Source: JAAYZQ01 sp034428935 (GTDB lineage: Bacteria > Chloroflexota > Anaerolineae > JAAYZQ01). From it: DNA of 20,136 nucleotides. Below, piece by piece: positions 1 through 7,909 of this stretch. Below the pieces are notes generated by a model, which saw only the letters and a list, made by a program, of their open reading frames with translations, ran no database searches and was not told the DNA's origin. Every line of letters begins with the position of its first letter. The stretch's first letter is position 1. The translations under genes were made by a program, and so were the position numbers. The stretch covers positions 1 to 20,136 of the forward strand of contig DAOUHB010000218.1 of assembly GCA_034428935.1 (NCBI GenBank). Reading direction: 5' to 3'.

Positions 1-1
1 T

Positions 2-124
2 TACCAGGGAACCGACGAAGAGCTGATCGCGCTATTCGAAAAAGCAAAGGAGGATCTGGGGCGCTACGGCCAGGACCCCATCGAGCTGGTCGCCGACGTC
101 CCGGAGCCCGAGATACCTGAATGA
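2..124 (+). CDS. C-terminal end of an unknown protein (5' partial)
   Basis: An open frame enters from the left edge and stops at a TGA that overlaps the ATG of the next gene (ATGA, 121-124). It supplies about 40 residues, beginning YQGTDEELIALF and ending in an acidic, proline-containing tail (VPEPEIPE). The composition looks like a real soluble protein end, and the ATGA junction suggests translational coupling to the oxidoreductase. Too little is present to name a family. Because the neighbours are glycosyltransferases, an envelope-sugar enzyme is possible, but nothing in these residues shows it. Confidence 0.6.
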   Translation, partial: YQGTDEELIALFEKAKEDLGRYGQDPIELVADVPEPEIPE

Positions 125-1452
125 ACCCTACCCGAATCGGCATCATCGGCGGCGGCTACGCGGGGCTGACGGCGGCTTACGAGCTTCAGAAGCAGGGTTA
201 CGACGTCACCGTCCTGGAAAAGTACGGCCAATGGGGCGGCCAGGCCGCGACGCTGCCCATCCTCGGCACGCGCATCGAGTACTACTACCACCACCTCTTT
301 GGCAGCGACCGGCACATCCTCGATCTCATGGACGAGCTTGGCATCGGCGACCAGTTGCGCTGGATCGAGTCCAAGGTGGGCTGGTATTACGACGGCCGGA
401 TCTATAACCTGGTCACACCCTTTGACCTCATCCGCTTCAAGCCGGTCAACCTCTTTAACCGGATCAAGCTGGGGCTCATGTACCTGTACATGGGCCGCGC
501 CGGGAACTGGAAGCGCTACGAGAACATCACGGCCCGCGACTGGATCCTGCGCTACATGGGCCGCGAAATATACGAGAAGTTCTGGGGGCCCTTGCTCCGC
601 GGCAAGTTCGGCGACCTGGCCGACCAGGTGAGCATGACCTGGCTGTGGGGCAAGATCAAGGTGCGGGGCAGCTCGCGCCAGGGAGCCGAGGCCAAGGAGC
701 TGCTGGCCTATCCCCAGGGCAGCTTCGAGATCATCACCCGGGCCCTGGTAGACCGCCTGGAGGCTGGCGGCGCCGACCTGCGCACCAACCAGGAAGTGGT
801 CGAGTTGGTCACAGATCCCCAGGATCCGTGCCGCATCGCCGGCGTGGCGACGAAAAAAGAGACCATCCCCTTTGACGCCGTCATTGCCACCGTGCCCGGC
901 TACAACCTTCTCGAGATCGCGCCGCCCTCGCTGGACGGCGAGTACGCCGAGCAACTGCGCTCCGTGCGCTACCAGGCGGCCGCGGTGCTGCTCCTGGTCA
1001 GCAAACAGAGCCTCAGCCACATCTACTGGATGAACATCGCCGACCGGACCATGCCCTTTGTGGCGGTCATCGAGCACACCAATTACGTGCCGCCCAGCGA
1101 GTACCAGGGCCGGCACCTGATCTATGTGTCCAACTACATGGAGCGCGACGACCCGCGCTACAGCATGCGCGCCACCGAACTCTTTGACCTGTACGCGCCC
1201 CACCTGAAGCGCATCAATCCGGCCTTCGATCCGTCCTGGATCGAGAAAAAGATCGTGATGCGAGCCGAGGCAGGCCAGCCGGTCATCACCTGCAACTACT
1301 CGGAGCGCATCCCCGATCACCGAACGCCCATCCGGGGGCTCTACCTGGCCAACACATTGCAGATCTACCCCGAGGACCGCGGCACCAATTACAGCGTACG
1401 CCTGGGCAAAAATATTAGCAGCATCGTGCACGAGGATCTGGAAGGCGCCTAG
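121..1452 (+). CDS. FAD-dependent oxidoreductase, amine oxidase/protoporphyrinogen oxidase-like
   Basis: A 443-residue flavoprotein. The N-terminus is a Rossmann dinucleotide fold: GGGYAG at residues 10-15 fits GxGxxG, E33 is placed to bind the FAD ribose, and a GG pair follows at 39-40. The C-terminus carries the second FAD-contact segment typical of the amine oxidase/phytoene desaturase superfamily (GLYLAN, then PEDRGTNYSVRLG, roughly residues 405-425). There is no signal peptide or clear membrane helix. The ATG overlaps the stop of the upstream gene, and a GT39-like glycosyltransferase starts 22 bases downstream, so the enzyme is probably part of an envelope glycan or polyprenyl-lipid pathway. 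The substrate cannot be read from sequence; a UDP-galactopyranose mutase-like or desaturase-like role are alternatives. The fold call is firm and the reaction is open. Confidence 0.85.
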   Translation: MNPTRIGIIGGGYAGLTAAYELQKQGYDVTVLEKYGQWGGQAATLPILGTRIEYYYHHLFGSDRHILDLMDELGIGDQLRWIESKVGWYYDGRIYNLVTPFDLIRFKPVNLFNRIKLGLMYLYMGRAGNWKRYENITARDWILRYMGREIYEKFWGPLLRGKFGDLADQVSMTWLWGKIKVRGSSRQGAEAKELLAYPQGSFEIITRALVDRLEAGGADLRTNQEVVELVTDPQDPCRIAGVATKKETIPFDAVIATVPGYNLLEIAPPSLDGEYAEQLRSVRYQAAAVLLLVSKQSLSHIYWMNIADRTMPFVAVIEHTNYVPPSEYQGRHLIYVSNYMERDDPRYSMRATELFDLYAPHLKRINPAFDPSWIEKKIVMRAEAGQPVITCNYSERIPDHRTPIRGLYLANTLQIYPEDRGTNYSVRLGKNISSIVHEDLEGA

Positions 1453-1474
1453 CCCGGCCGAGAGCAGGTAGAGC

Positions 1475-3256
1475 ATGTCTCGACAGCAGGCACTGGGGCC
1501 ACCCGTTCGCCGTCCTGAACGTATTCCCGCCCGGCCGCAGGCCCGGGCCTCTTTCCGGGCCATCGTCCGTGCCCTCCCCCTTGCCATTCTGCTGTTGAGC
1601 GCGGCCCTCATCTGGTACGACCTGGGCGACCGGGAGGTCCTGGGCCGCGACGAGAACGTGACCATCGTCCACGTGGACCAGCCGGGCCTGGGGGCCGTCC
1701 TCGACACGATTGGGATCAAGTTCACGGGCCAGCCGGGCAACATGCAGCCCCTCTACTTTTTGCTGCAACACCTGGCCTGGCCCCTGGTGGGCCATAGCGC
1801 CTTTGTCCTGCGCTTCTTGCCCTCGGCCTTTGGCATCCTGGCCGTGGCCGTGACCTACAAGATGGGCGCCGCCCTGTTCAATCGCCCCGCCGCGCTCCTG
1901 GGCGCGCTGCTCACGGCCATGTTGCCCCTGCACATCCGCTACGCCCAGATCGTCCGCCCCTATCCCATGCTGGTCGTCCTTTCGCTGGCCTCGGCCTATT
2001 TCCTGGCCCGCGCCTGGCGGACGGGCCGCGCCGGCCATTGGGCCGGGTTCGCCGTCACGGCGGCCCTGGCCTACTATACCCACTACAACGCCCTCTTTGT
2101 CCTGGCCGCCGAGGGCCTGGCGGCCGCCGCCGCCTGGCTCGCGACGCTGGTGGCCGTCGCCCGCCGCCGCCAGGAGCCGCGCCACCTGGTCCTGCCCGTC
2201 GTGGCCTTTGTCCTGCTCATCGCCCTCTGCCTGCCCGCGGTCCTGCACCTGGGGGGCATGTCGTGGGCCAGCCTCAACGCCGACGGTGAGGCCACGGGCC
2301 GGGTGACCGTCGAGCTGACGAAACCGTTCTTTCGCGGCTTCCTGTTTCGCAGCGGCATCATGAGCGGCTGGCTCCAGGCACTGGTGGCGGGCCTGGCCGT
2401 CGTCGGCCTGGTGGCCAGCGCCCTGGGCGGGCGGCCACGGGTGGCCCTCCTGGGCGCCCTGTGGATCACGCTGCCTTTCCTGGTCCTGTCGGTGGCTCCC
2501 TCGCCCCGCCCCTTTGAGGAACGTTATGTCATCTTTGTCCTGCCCATGCTGCTGCTCCTGGCCGCCCAGGGGGTCGTCGCCGCCGGGCGGGGCCTGGGCC
2601 GCCTGCTGCCCGGGAGGCACGGCCCGCTGGTGGGCAGGGCAGCCGCCGCCGGCCTGGCGGCCGTCCTGGTCCTGCTGCTGCTGCGCCCCTTGCAGGTCTC
2701 GTACGCCTACACCCGCTCGGCCAACCGCCTGGAGGAAGTGCTGGCCATCGTCGAAAAGCACGCCGGCCCGGGAGAGATCGTCCTCGTGTCGCCGCGGTTC
2801 GTCGTGCGCCCCCTGGAGACCGCCGGGGCCGCGGTCGTCTATCTCGACCACCACCCGGCGCCGGCCGAGGTCGACGCCTACGAGGGCGAGGCCAGGCGGC
2901 TGTGGATCCTGTGCACCTCCTTCATGCCGCCCATCGAGCTGCAAGAGCCGCTGGACGGCTGGCTGCAGGCCCACCTGGACGACTTTGTGCGGCTGCCCAT
3001 CAAGACGGTGAACGCCGTGGCCTTTGGCACCCTGGACGCCGAGGACGCCGAGGCCCATCTGCGCGCCCAGGTGGCCGTGTTGGAGGACCTGGCCGCCAAC
3101 CCGGTGAGCGCCCACGAAGACTGGGCGCGCCTCAACGCGCTGGCCGACGCCTACCAGGCCCTGGGAGACCTGTACCGCGACGGCGGCCAGGCGGACCTGG
3201 CGGCCGAGTTTTGGGGCAAGGCCGAGTCGGCGCGCGCGGCGGCGCCCGGGCCATGA
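1475..3256 (+). CDS. GT39/ArnT-like membrane glycosyltransferase with C-terminal soluble domain
   Basis: A 593-residue polytopic membrane protein. A cytoplasmic N-terminus leads into a first helix near residues 34-48, then an external loop with a DE pair (D59-E60), the position where GT39/GT83-type (C-fold) enzymes keep their catalytic acidic residue. Next comes a run of Leu/Ala-rich helices with the family-like HIRYAQIVRPYPM segment, a counterpart of the YxQEARMY motif in the next gene. Family members move a sugar from a polyprenyl-phosphate donor to a lipid or protein acceptor on the outer face of the membrane. The last 160 or so residues are soluble and end in a TPR-like helical hairpin (ALGDLYRDGGQADLAAEFW). 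ATG at 1475 is preceded by a purine-rich gagcaggtagag. The stop overlaps the next ATG. Donor and acceptor are unknown. Confidence 0.8.
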   Translation: MSRQQALGPPVRRPERIPARPQARASFRAIVRALPLAILLLSAALIWYDLGDREVLGRDENVTIVHVDQPGLGAVLDTIGIKFTGQPGNMQPLYFLLQHLAWPLVGHSAFVLRFLPSAFGILAVAVTYKMGAALFNRPAALLGALLTAMLPLHIRYAQIVRPYPMLVVLSLASAYFLARAWRTGRAGHWAGFAVTAALAYYTHYNALFVLAAEGLAAAAAWLATLVAVARRRQEPRHLVLPVVAFVLLIALCLPAVLHLGGMSWASLNADGEATGRVTVELTKPFFRGFLFRSGIMSGWLQALVAGLAVVGLVASALGGRPRVALLGALWITLPFLVLSVAPSPRPFEERYVIFVLPMLLLLAAQGVVAAGRGLGRLLPGRHGPLVGRAAAAGLAAVLVLLLLRPLQVSYAYTRSANRLEEVLAIVEKHAGPGEIVLVSPRFVVRPLETAGAAVVYLDHHPAPAEVDAYEGEARRLWILCTSFMPPIELQEPLDGWLQAHLDDFVRLPIKTVNAVAFGTLDAEDAEAHLRAQVAVLEDLAANPVSAHEDWARLNALADAYQALGDLYRDGGQADLAAEFWGKAESARAAAPGP

Positions 3257-5070
3257 CGGGCGAGGGCAGCGCCGGGCGTTTCCGTCCCGCCACCCCTGCG
3301 CGGGGGCGTCCCTGGCTCCGCCCCGGCCTGCTGCTGTTGCCCGTCATCCTGCTGGCCTGGGCCCTCTACCTGCACAACCTGGAGGCCAAGAGCCTCTGGT
3401 TCGACGAGCTGGGGACCCTCACCTGCGCGGCCTGGGACGGCACCTGGGCCGACGCCATGCGCCGCAGCCTGACCGACCTCGCCCTCCCCAAGCCGCCCCT
3501 CTATTTCCTGCTCACGCGCCTTTTCCTGGCGCTGGGGGGCCGGGTCCTGTTCCTGCGCCTGCCCGCCGCCCTGTGGGCCACGCTGACGATCCCCCTGGTC
3601 TATGCCCTGGCCGGCCGGCTCCTGAACGGAGCGGCAGGCCGCGGCGCCGGCCTCCTGGCCGCCCTGCTGCTGGCCCTCGCCCCCTTTTACGTGCGCTATG
3701 GGCAGGAAGCGCGGATGTACACCATGCTCACCTTTCTCGCCCTCCTGAGCCTCTACCTATTCGTCCGGGCGGTGCGGGCCGGAACGTGGGGCTGGTGGCT
3801 GGCTTTTGCCCTGGCCAGCGCCGCCAACCTGTACGTGCACCTGTTCGCCCTCTTGCCCCTGGGCGTCATGGCCCTGTACGCCGGCGGGCTGTTCCTCCGG
3901 CCCGGGGGCCGCGCCCGCCCCGGGGAGGGAGCCTGGCGCCCGGCAGCGGTCCTGGCCCTCGTGTTCTTGCTCTTTTTGCCCATGATGCCCTACCTGCTGC
4001 GGGGGATGGGCGGCGAGCTGGGGTTGGGCGGCAACGCCGGGTCGAGCTGGAACGGAGCCCTCGTCCTCGACACGCTGCGCCTGTGGAGCGGAGGCAACGA
4101 CGCCGGGCTGGCCGTCTACCTGCTGCTCCTGGCCGTGGGGGCTGCCTTCCTGGCTGCCCGGCAGCGCGGCCTGCTCCTCGCGGCGCTGGCCTGGATCGTC
4201 CTGCCCGTCGCCCTGGTGATGCTCCTGCCCTTTGGCCAGGCCCTGCGGGCCCGCTATTTCATCTTTGCCCTGCCCGTCTACCTGGGGGTGGCGGCCTGTG
4301 GCCTGTGCCTGGCCATGGACTGGCTCGCCCGCCGCGCCCGCCCGCGGGCCGCGCCCTGGGCCGGGACGCTACTGACGGGGGTCCTCCTCGTGGGGGTCAC
4401 GGCCGCCATCAGCGGGCCGTCGCTGGCGGCCTTCTATGCCGAAGACAAGCAGAACTGGCGCGATGCCTCGCGCCTCGTCGTCCAACAGGCCGGGCCGGGC
4501 GACGTGGTCTATGTCCGGCACCAGTACCACCAGGTGGGCTTCTTGTTCTACGCCGGCGGGTGGGCGGGCCAGGCCGGGCGCTGGACCAGGGACAACGTCC
4601 GGCTGCTGCCCGGTGATCTGTCGCGGGCCTTGCGCCTGGCCGACCTGGCCGGCTACTGGTTCCTCGTGCCCGAGCGGGGCACATTCTTGCCCGGGGGCGC
4701 CCTGGAGAACCAGGCGCAGCCCCACTTTCAGATCCTGCCGCCCGCCACCTTTGCCTGCGACGGCGTGCCCCGCGAGGCCGAGGTCCTGGGCCCCACCGGC
4801 TACCGGACCGTCCTGGCCGTCCACGCCGTCGCCTCGCGGCCGCCGTCGGTCCGCTTCTGGGCCGACGAGGCGGCCCTGTCGCCCGGGGCCTGCACCTGGC
4901 TGCGGTGGCAGGTGGAGAACGTGCGAGAGGTGTACCTGGATGGAGAGGGAGTGCCCGGCCAGGCCGAGCGCCAGGTGTGCCCGGCAGGCACGGCGGGCTA
5001 CGCGCTGGAGGTGACCCACCTCGACGGCACGGTCAGCTCCGCGGCGGTGCAGATCGAGATCAGGCCCTGA
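3253..5070 (+). CDS. GT39-like membrane glycosyltransferase, second copy
   Basis: A 605-residue polytopic membrane protein, a distant paralogue of the preceding gene. The first helix (about residues 24-40) is followed by KSLWFDELGTLT, with the conserved DE at 51-52 in the first external loop, then YVRYGQEARMYTM, the classic segment of ArnT/PMT-like enzymes in this superfamily. About ten hydrophobic segments follow, then a C-terminal soluble domain of about 190 residues with several cysteines and a beta-rich end. The open frame extends further upstream, but ATG at 3253 is chosen because it forms an ATGA overlap with the previous stop and begins right before the first helix. Two tandem GT39-type enzymes suggest successive sugar additions or different acceptors; this is inferred from gene order. 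Confidence 0.8.
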   Translation: MTGEGSAGRFRPATPARGRPWLRPGLLLLPVILLAWALYLHNLEAKSLWFDELGTLTCAAWDGTWADAMRRSLTDLALPKPPLYFLLTRLFLALGGRVLFLRLPAALWATLTIPLVYALAGRLLNGAAGRGAGLLAALLLALAPFYVRYGQEARMYTMLTFLALLSLYLFVRAVRAGTWGWWLAFALASAANLYVHLFALLPLGVMALYAGGLFLRPGGRARPGEGAWRPAAVLALVFLLFLPMMPYLLRGMGGELGLGGNAGSSWNGALVLDTLRLWSGGNDAGLAVYLLLLAVGAAFLAARQRGLLLAALAWIVLPVALVMLLPFGQALRARYFIFALPVYLGVAACGLCLAMDWLARRARPRAAPWAGTLLTGVLLVGVTAAISGPSLAAFYAEDKQNWRDASRLVVQQAGPGDVVYVRHQYHQVGFLFYAGGWAGQAGRWTRDNVRLLPGDLSRALRLADLAGYWFLVPERGTFLPGGALENQAQPHFQILPPATFACDGVPREAEVLGPTGYRTVLAVHAVASRPPSVRFWADEAALSPGACTWLRWQVENVREVYLDGEGVPGQAERQVCPAGTAGYALEVTHLDGTVSSAAVQIEIRP

Positions 5071-5084
5071 GGAGGAGACAAGGC

Positions 5085-7121
5085 ATGGTACCGTTCCGAG
5101 ACGACCTGTGGAACCTGCCCGAGTGGATGTACACCATCCATTGGATCGTGGTCATCGTGTGTGGCGCCCTGGTGGTCTATGGCCTCTGGCGCCGGGTGCG
5201 GCTCTGGCGCGAGGGAGGGCCGGCGCTGCGCACCGACCGCGCGGGGCGCCGCATCGGCGGGCTGCTCCTGTATGCCCTGGCCCAACGGCGCGTCCTGGCC
5301 CAGGCCTATCCCGGGCTGATGCACGGCCTGATCTTTTACGGGTTCGTGGTCTTTTTCATCGCCACCTCCCTGGTGGGCATCCAGATGGACCTTCACCTCC
5401 TCATCCTCCAGGGTCCCTTTTACCTGGTCTTCGAGGCGGTGGTCAACGCCTTTGCCCTCCTGTTTCTCATCGGGTTGGGCCTGGCGGCCTTGCGCCGCTA
5501 TATCCTGCGTCCCGACCGGCTCAACATTCGCCGCGACGATGCCTACGTGCTGGGCTCCCTGGCCTTTATCGCCCTCACCGGGCTGACGCTGGAGGTCATG
5601 CGACTCCGGGGGCAGCAGCCGCCGTGGGCCGACTGGTCGTGGCTGGGCAACGCCCTGTCCAGGCTCTTTGGCCCCCCGCCGGAGCAGCCGCCGGCCATCT
5701 ATCCCTTTGTCTGGTGGACACACCAGTTGACCACCTTTTTCCTCATCGCCACCCTGCCCTACCACAAGTTCCTGCACATCGTCACGGGGCCGGTGAACAT
5801 CTATTTGCGGCGCCTCGACACGCCCGGCGCCCTGCCCAAGATCGAGGACATCGAGACGACGGAAGAGCCCCTGGGCGTGGGGTCCATCCCCCAGTTCACC
5901 TGGAAGCAACTGCTGGACGGCGACGCCTGCATGGAGTGTGGCCGCTGCCAGGCGGCCTGCCCGGCCTACGCGGCGGACCAGCCCCTGTCGCCCAAGCGGG
6001 TGGTGATGGACTTTCGCGACCGGATGAGCGAGTATCCGGGCAAGCTGTGGAAGTGGCAGGAGCCCATCGTCGCCCGGCTGCCGTTCCTGCGCTCCCTGGC
6101 CCTGGGCAGCGGCGAGCCGTCCGACCGGGCCCTGGTGGGCGAGGTCATCAAGGACGAGACGCTGTGGTCGTGCACCACCTGCCGCGCCTGCGAGCGCGAG
6201 TGCCCGGTCCTCATCGAGCACGTGGGCGAGATCGTGGGCATGCGCCGCCACCTGGCCCTGGAGGAGGGCCGGCTGCCCGACACCCTGGCCGGCGCCCTAC
6301 GCAACACCGAGCGCCAGGGCAACCCCTGGGGCCAGCCGCGGCACGAGCGCACGGCCTGGGCCGCCGGCCTGGACGTGCCGGTCATGGCCGACGTGGGCCG
6401 CGCCGACGTGCTCTATTGGGTAGGCTGCGCCGGCAGCTACGACCCGCGCAACCAGAAGGTGAGCCAGGCCATGGTCCGCATCCTGCGGGCAGCGGGCGTC
6501 GATTTTGCCATCCTGGGCGAGGAGGAGACGTGCAACGCCGAGTGGGCGCGCCGGGCCGGCGAGGAATACCTGTACCAGATGCAGGCCGAGGCCAACGTCG
6601 AGACGCTCAAAGGGTACGAGTTCAAGCGCATCGTGACCCAGTGCCCCCACTGCTACAACACCCTCAAGAACGAGTACCCGCAGTTCGGGGGCACGTGGGA
6701 GGTGGTGCACCACAGCCAGTTCATAGGCGAGCTGCTGGCCGCCGGCAGGCTGCGCCCCGGCCGCCCGTGGACGGGGGGCACCGTCACCTTCCACGACAGT
6801 TGCTACCTGGGGCGCTACAACGACGTTTACGACGCGCCGCGCCAGGTGCTGGCCGCCGTGCCCGGGGTCCACATCGCCGAGTTGCCGCGCTCGCGCGAGC
6901 GGGGCTTTTGCTGCGGGGGCGGCGGGGCCTGCATGTGGATGGAGCACGAGCCCGGCAAGCGGGTGAACGAGGTGCGCATGGCCGAGATCCAGGCCATGGA
7001 ACCGGCCCTGGCCGCCGCGGCCTGTCCCTTTTGCGTCATCATGCTCGAAGAGGCGGGACAGGGCTCCCTACCCATCAAGGACATTGCCGAGGTCATTGCC
7101 GAAGCCCTCGAAGTGGCTTGA
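5085..7121 (+). CDS. Membrane cytochrome b / (Fe-S) heterodisulfide reductase D-like protein
   Basis: A 678-residue fusion. Residues 15-240 form about five membrane helices like the NarI/HdrE cytochrome b subunit, with likely haem-ligand histidines H80, H213, H227 and H231. Two ferredoxin-type [4Fe-4S] motifs follow (C282-C285-C288-C292 and C363-C366-C369-C373), then two cysteine-rich CCG-type domains. The first is atypical (C448, C483, C520, C523, with a single Cys where CCG is expected). The second is canonical (C573, C609-C610-G, C647-C650). This layout matches proteins that pass electrons between the quinone pool and a cytoplasmic partner, as in HdrDE, DsrMK and GlpC relatives. The ATG at 5085 has a strong GGAGGAG upstream and lies 14 bases after the glycosyltransferase stop, so the two are probably co-transcribed. 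No partner flavoprotein is adjacent, so the donor is unknown. Confidence 0.88.
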   Translation: MVPFRDDLWNLPEWMYTIHWIVVIVCGALVVYGLWRRVRLWREGGPALRTDRAGRRIGGLLLYALAQRRVLAQAYPGLMHGLIFYGFVVFFIATSLVGIQMDLHLLILQGPFYLVFEAVVNAFALLFLIGLGLAALRRYILRPDRLNIRRDDAYVLGSLAFIALTGLTLEVMRLRGQQPPWADWSWLGNALSRLFGPPPEQPPAIYPFVWWTHQLTTFFLIATLPYHKFLHIVTGPVNIYLRRLDTPGALPKIEDIETTEEPLGVGSIPQFTWKQLLDGDACMECGRCQAACPAYAADQPLSPKRVVMDFRDRMSEYPGKLWKWQEPIVARLPFLRSLALGSGEPSDRALVGEVIKDETLWSCTTCRACERECPVLIEHVGEIVGMRRHLALEEGRLPDTLAGALRNTERQGNPWGQPRHERTAWAAGLDVPVMADVGRADVLYWVGCAGSYDPRNQKVSQAMVRILRAAGVDFAILGEEETCNAEWARRAGEEYLYQMQAEANVETLKGYEFKRIVTQCPHCYNTLKNEYPQFGGTWEVVHHSQFIGELLAAGRLRPGRPWTGGTVTFHDSCYLGRYNDVYDAPRQVLAAVPGVHIAELPRSRERGFCCGGGGACMWMEHEPGKRVNEVRMAEIQAMEPALAAAACPFCVIMLEEAGQGSLPIKDIAEVIAEALEVA

Positions 7122-7146
7122 CATCGCCCGGCGCCGGTGTTACAAT
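7118..7146 (+). promoter_or_regulatory. Sigma70-type promoter for def
   Basis: TTGACA (7118-7123), a 17-base spacer and TACAAT (7141-7146), with TG one base before the -10 (extended -10). The -35 box overlaps the stop codon of the iron-sulfur gene (TGA 7119-7121). A start near 7153 leaves a leader of about 89 bases containing a TGCGAC/GTCGCA hairpin at 7201-7218. Confidence 0.85.
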
Positions 7147-7241
7147 GACTGACGACGGTTTTTTCGGAATGCACGTGAACGGATGCGGCGCACTGGTCAC
7201 TGCGACGGGTGCGTCGCATCGAACCATATGAGAAGTGTGAG

Positions 7242-7784
7242 ATGCCCGAGCTTAGAATTCTGACGATACACGACCCGGAGGACCTGAAGGTCCTCCGCAC
7301 GAGGGGGAGAAAGGTGCAGGCCGTGACGCCCAGGCTGGTCGCCCTGGCCGAGGAGATGCTGGAGACCATGCGTGAGGCCAACGGCGTGGGCCTGGCCGCG
7401 CCCCAGGTCGGCGTGTCGCTGCGCTTTTTCGTGGCCGAGCTGCCCGAAGACGAGGAGACGGGCGAGCCCCGCGAGACCTTTATCCTCTTTAACCCGGAGA
7501 TTGTCAAGGGCCGGGGCGAGCAGGTGGGGTACGAGGGTTGCCTGTCCATCCCGGGCACCATCGGCGAAGTGGCCCGCAAGGACGAGGTCACCGTTCAGGG
7601 TGTGGATGAGCGCGGCCGGACCGTGCGCTACAAGGTGCAGGGCTACCTGGCCCGCGTCTTTCAGCACGAGATCGACCACCTGGATGGCGTGCTCTATACC
7701 GACAAGCTGACGGATCCGGCCACCTTCCGGCCGGTGGACGCCGGCCAGGAAGAGCTGGCCGAACGAGAAATGGCCAGGGCCTGA
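7242..7784 (+). CDS. def: Peptide deformylase
   Basis: A 180-residue peptide deformylase, which removes the formyl group from the N-terminal methionine of nascent proteins at the ribosome exit. All three family motifs are intact: GVGLAAPQ (48-55), EGCLS (98-102, metal ligand C100) and QHEIDHLDG (141-149, metal ligands H142 and H146, catalytic E143). ATG at 7242 is preferred because the protein then begins MPELRILTIHD, as deformylases do. A GTG at 7209 in the same frame would add eleven charged residues and lies in the loop of a leader hairpin. The gene has its own promoter upstream and no partner such as fmt beside it. Length is normal for the family. Confidence 0.97.
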   Translation: MPELRILTIHDPEDLKVLRTRGRKVQAVTPRLVALAEEMLETMREANGVGLAAPQVGVSLRFFVAELPEDEETGEPRETFILFNPEIVKGRGEQVGYEGCLSIPGTIGEVARKDEVTVQGVDERGRTVRYKVQGYLARVFQHEIDHLDGVLYTDKLTDPATFRPVDAGQEELAEREMARA

Positions 7785-7825
7785 GTGTCGCTGCCCGCAT
7801 GCCCGGGGCAGAGAGAACGGCCCAC

Positions 7826-7854
7826 TTGTGACGGTGGGGGAACTGTGCTATAAT
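7826..7854 (+). promoter_or_regulatory. Extended -10 promoter for the HEAT-like/tatA unit
   Basis: TTGTGA (7826-7831), a 17-base spacer and TATAAT (7849-7854) with TG at 7846-7847. The motif tgtgctataat recurs exactly at 9842-9852. The -10 overlaps an in-frame ATG at 7853, so that ATG cannot be the start in this transcript. Confidence 0.88.
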
Positions 7855-7909
7855 GCCCGCGAGCACAAGAGGGACGCCCTCTTCTCGTGACAAGATCATT
7901 ACCAAATTG

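Noticed and set aside
64..6251. Long minus-strand open frames opposite the left operon (for example 64-1743, 1415-3115, 4998-6251)
   Set aside because: Low-complexity translations, antisense to genes with full motif sets; no ribosome sites or family features.
7209..7241. GTG 7209 as the def start
   Set aside because: It adds a charged extension not seen in deformylases and sits in the loop of a predicted hairpin; ATG 7242 gives a normal N-terminus.
7791..7811. CTGCCC/GGGCAG hairpin after def as a terminator
   Set aside because: No T-run follows; the next bases are agagaacgg. It may slow transcription but is not a convincing intrinsic terminator.
7853..7909. ATG 7853 as the start of the HEAT-like gene
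   Set aside because: It overlaps the -10 box TATAAT at 7849-7854, so it lies upstream of the expected transcript start.
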